Assembly: GCF_001280425.1 (NCBI RefSeq)
Contig: NZ_LIUF01000003.1
Coordinates: 124,001-188,000, forward strand
Direction: 5' to 3'
DNA from: Haloarcula rubripromontorii
GTDB lineage: Archaea > Halobacteriota > Halobacteria > Halobacteriales > Haloarculaceae
DNA length: 64,000 nt
Positions within the stretch are counted from its first letter, which is position 1; every line of letters begins with the position of its first letter. This document shows positions 61,857-64,000 of this stretch, one piece after another. The translations under genes and the position numbers were made by a program. The notes beneath the pieces are model-generated. The model searched no databases. It worked only from the letters and a program-made list of their open reading frames with translations, and was not told where the DNA came from.

Positions 61857-63114
61857 GGCCGTTCGAACGGTGCCCGGGCTGTCGGGCTTTTTCTTCGACG
61901 ACCAGCAGGCCATCAAGGACGGGGCGACCCAGAGCGGGTTCGCCTACGACGGCCAGCCGGTCACCGAGGGGTTCGACCGGATACGGGAGGCCGGCGAGGC
62001 GCTCATCGTGGAACTTGAACTCGCCGACGGCTCCGTCGCGACCGGCGACTGCGCCGCAGTCCAGTACTCCGGGGCCGGCGGCCGCGACCCGCTGTTCCGG
62101 GCCGAGAAATACCGCCCGGTCGTCGAGGGGCCAGTCGCCGACGCCCTCCGCGGGCGGGACGCGACCGAGTTCCGGGCGAACGCGACGATGCTGGAGGAAA
62201 TGAGCGCCCAGCGCTCGGGCGGCGACCAGCTCCATACTGCGGTCCGCTACGGCGTCTCGCAGGCGCTGTTGAACGCCGCCGCCCGGGCACGAGGTGTGAC
62301 GCCGACGGACGTACTCGCCGACGCCTACGACACTGAGCCGGCGACCTCGCCGGTCCCCGTGTTCGGCCAGTCCGGCGACGAACGGCGCATCAACGCCGAG
62401 AAGATGCTCATCAAGGGCGTGCCGGTGTTGCCCCACGGCCTGTTCAACAGCGTCGAGAAGGTCGGGGAGAACGGCGAGGGCTTGCGGGACTACCTCGCGT
62501 GGCTCTCGGACCGGGCGACCGCGCTCGGGCCGGAGCCGTACTCGCCGCGCTTCCACGTCGACGTGTACGGCATCCTCGGGAAGGTGTTCGGCCCGCCGTA
62601 CGACCGGACCGAGGTGACCGACTACTTCGAGACGCTCCGGGAGGCCGCCGCGCCGTACCCCCTTCAGGTGGAGGGACCGATGGACGCGGGCGGCCGCGCC
62701 GACCAGATCGCCGAGATGGCCGAACTCCGCGAGGGGCTGGCCGACGCCGGCGTCGAGGTCGACATCGTCGCCGACGAGTGGTGTAACACCTTCGAGGACG
62801 TGCAGGCGTTCGTCGACGCGGGCGCGGCCGACCTGGTCCAGGTGAAGACGCCTGACCTCGGCGGCGTCCAGCGCTCGGCCGAGGCGGTCCTGTACTGCGA
62901 CGGCACGGACACCCGCGCCTACGTCGGCGGAACCTGCAACGAGACCGTGACTTCGGCGCGGGCCTGCGCCCACGTCGCGCTGGCGACCGACGCCGCACAA
63001 GTGCTTGCGAAACCGGGCATGGGCTTCGACGAGGGGTTCATGGTCGTCACGAACGAGATGCGGCGGGCGCTTGCACGCCGGGAGGCCACACGGGAGGTGC
63101 CGGCCGATGACTGA
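61846..63114 (+). CDS. mal: Methylaspartate ammonia-lyase
   Basis: 422 residues from the ATG at 61846 (MRIEAVRTVPGLSGFFFDDQQ), inside the end of mamB. MAL-type blocks are KDGATQSGFAYDGQPVTEGF, GDCAAVQYSGAGGRDPLFRAEKY and the enolase-superfamily segments LQVEGPMDAGG and LVQVKTPDLGGVQRSAEAVLYC; the Lys in QVKTPD is the likely catalytic base. It removes ammonia from 3-methylaspartate to give mesaconate. Overlaps mch by 8 bp. Confidence 0.95.
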   Translation: MRIEAVRTVPGLSGFFFDDQQAIKDGATQSGFAYDGQPVTEGFDRIREAGEALIVELELADGSVATGDCAAVQYSGAGGRDPLFRAEKYRPVVEGPVADALRGRDATEFRANATMLEEMSAQRSGGDQLHTAVRYGVSQALLNAAARARGVTPTDVLADAYDTEPATSPVPVFGQSGDERRINAEKMLIKGVPVLPHGLFNSVEKVGENGEGLRDYLAWLSDRATALGPEPYSPRFHVDVYGILGKVFGPPYDRTEVTDYFETLREAAAPYPLQVEGPMDAGGRADQIAEMAELREGLADAGVEVDIVADEWCNTFEDVQAFVDAGAADLVQVKTPDLGGVQRSAEAVLYCDGTDTRAYVGGTCNETVTSARACAHVALATDAAQVLAKPGMGFDEGFMVVTNEMRRALARREATREVPADD

Positions 63115-64000
63115 CTGGACCGACCCCGACGCCGTAGACCTCTCGGACGGCGAGACGTTCGACGCCCTGCTCGACCGCGCCGAGACCAGGGAGAAGGGCC
63201 ACTTCTTCGAGTTCTTCGCGGAGGGCGACGAACTCGTCCACGACCCCGGCCTGCGCCTCTCCCAGCACGGCAGCGAGCAGTGGATGGGCCAGACGCTCAA
63301 CCACGACCCGGCGTACTGGCGGGCCGACGCGGCTCGCGAGCGCGACTACGAGGACGTGCCAGTCCACCCCGATTACCTGCTCGCCTGCGTCATGGGCATC
63401 ACCGTCGAGGACCTCTCGGAGAAGGGCGGCTACTTCCTCGGGCGCGACGACGTACAGTTCCACCGCCCGGCGACCCCGGGAACGCTGCTGGCCGTCACCT
63501 CGACCGTCGTCGACACGCGGACCTCCTCGTCACGGCCGAAGTACGGCATCGTGACGTGGGAGACGGAGGGCCGCGACCGCGAGACGGGCGAGACGCTGGT
63601 GACCTACCGGCGGACGAACATGATTCCGCGCCGGGAGCCCGCGGCGACCGACGGCGGCGCGGTCGGCGAGCAGGACGCGGGCGGTCCGACGCTCCCCGAC
63701 ACGCTACTCTCGCCCGACGGCGAACACTTCGCGGACTTCCAGCGGGCGCTCGACACCGCTCGTGAGGAACAGGCCGCCGTCGCCTACCGCCACGAACGCG
63801 GCCGGACGATGGACGACCAGCTTGTCGCCGGCCTGCCGCTGGCGACGCTCAACACCGCGCGCCAGCACCACAACCGCGACGAGATGGCCGACTCGCCCTC
63901 GGGCGACATCGTCGCCTATGGCGATGTGACCCGCTCGATTGCGCTTGCCCACGCCCGCTCCGACGAGGCGACCTACCGGGAGCACCGGTTCGCAGACGAG
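63107..64000 (+). CDS. mch: Mesaconyl-CoA hydratase, C-terminus outside window
   Basis: The ATG at 63107 gives 298 residues before the window ends. It has tandem hot-dog (MaoC-like) folds: HDPAYWRADAARERDYEDVPVHPDYLLACVMGITVEDLSEKGGYFLGRDDVQFHRPATPGTLLAVTSTVV. The second half has YRHERGRTMDDQLVAGLPLATLNTARQHHNRDEMADSPSGDIVAYGD, with the conserved HxxN-like tract. It hydrates mesaconyl-CoA to beta-methylmalyl-CoA, later cleaved to glyoxylate and propionyl-CoA. Propionyl-CoA would feed the mce/mcm branch at 16.5-19 kb. Confidence 0.93.
   Translation, partial: MTDWTDPDAVDLSDGETFDALLDRAETREKGHFFEFFAEGDELVHDPGLRLSQHGSEQWMGQTLNHDPAYWRADAARERDYEDVPVHPDYLLACVMGITVEDLSEKGGYFLGRDDVQFHRPATPGTLLAVTSTVVDTRTSSSRPKYGIVTWETEGRDRETGETLVTYRRTNMIPRREPAATDGGAVGEQDAGGPTLPDTLLSPDGEHFADFQRALDTAREEQAAVAYRHERGRTMDDQLVAGLPLATLNTARQHHNRDEMADSPSGDIVAYGDVTRSIALAHARSDEATYREHRFADE

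Noticed and set aside
60522-63300. Minus-strand frames of 464 and 500 codons over mamB and mal
   Set aside because: Antisense shadows of recognised enzymes; GC-driven open frames.

Overview
The window is a piece of a haloarchaeal main chromosome, most likely Haloarcula or a close relative. Genes are GC-rich and the proteins are strongly acidic. Many genes have an AT-rich box A about 25-30 bp before a start codon, so they look leaderless. Archaeal markers include TBP, a pilin with an archaeal class III signal, geranylgeranyl reductase, Dph6, XPB with its Bax1-type nuclease, XPD, and PolX. The methylaspartate-cycle genes at the right end (mct, mamA, mamB, mal, mch), with mce and mcm further left, point to Haloarcula-type acetate assimilation.

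Left edge (1-5300): an accessory region ending at a tRNA-Pro(GGG) gene. Next to the tRNA, on the minus strand, lie seven tightly overlapping genes, three of them small and with Cys motifs. They lead into a 571-residue haloarchaeal island protein of the DUF7845 type, and perfect inverted repeats precede the first gene. Further left are two small single-span membrane proteins, an unrecognised acidic protein and stretches of hairpins. No integrase is visible, so this could be one end of an integrated element or a remnant.

5.4-21 kb: mostly core genes. These are a secreted beta-helix protein with a GDWT repeat, XPB plus DUF790/Bax1 nuclease, an RNA m5C methyltransferase with a separately encoded RsmF-C-like partner, a PAC2 / SppA / DUF373 run, Dph6, a sugar nucleotidyltransferase, a Nudix protein with a damaged motif, the methylmalonyl-CoA pair mce and mcm flanking a SHOCT protein, FKBP, GNAT and an HTH-10 regulator.

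21-31 kb: a complete Liv-type ABC importer (SBP, two permeases, two ATPases). It is divergent from an SDR / acyl-CoA synthetase pair, with a 16-bp palindrome between them. An MFS transporter and a 37-residue zinc ribbon follow.

31-47 kb: PP-loop protein, SpoIIM-like protein, DUF7110, 2Fe-2S ferredoxin, geranylgeranyl reductase, pilin, M20 peptidase, a second uS10, Ap4A-type Nudix, RDD protein, DUF5787 and DUF5797, a MacB-like ABC pair divergent from a LolA-like protein, and an overlapping DUF5788 / PolX / Mut7-C operon.

47-50 kb: the most unusual locus. A 694-residue protein has a C-terminal CHAT-like (caspase/separase) His-Cys dyad. Its last ~110 codons and the DNA beyond are abruptly AT-rich. 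A convergent 43-residue hydrophobic peptide gene follows. Together they could be a protease-plus-membrane-peptide system.

50-58.6 kb: receiver-PAS protein, AN1-rhomboid, endonuclease V, SDR, ArsA/Get3, a small zinc protein, XPD helicase with a long insert in its iron-sulfur domain, TBP with three candidate TATA boxes, and a TRAM protein. 58.6-64 kb: mct divergent from the mamA-mamB-mal-mch operon; mch runs off the end of the window.
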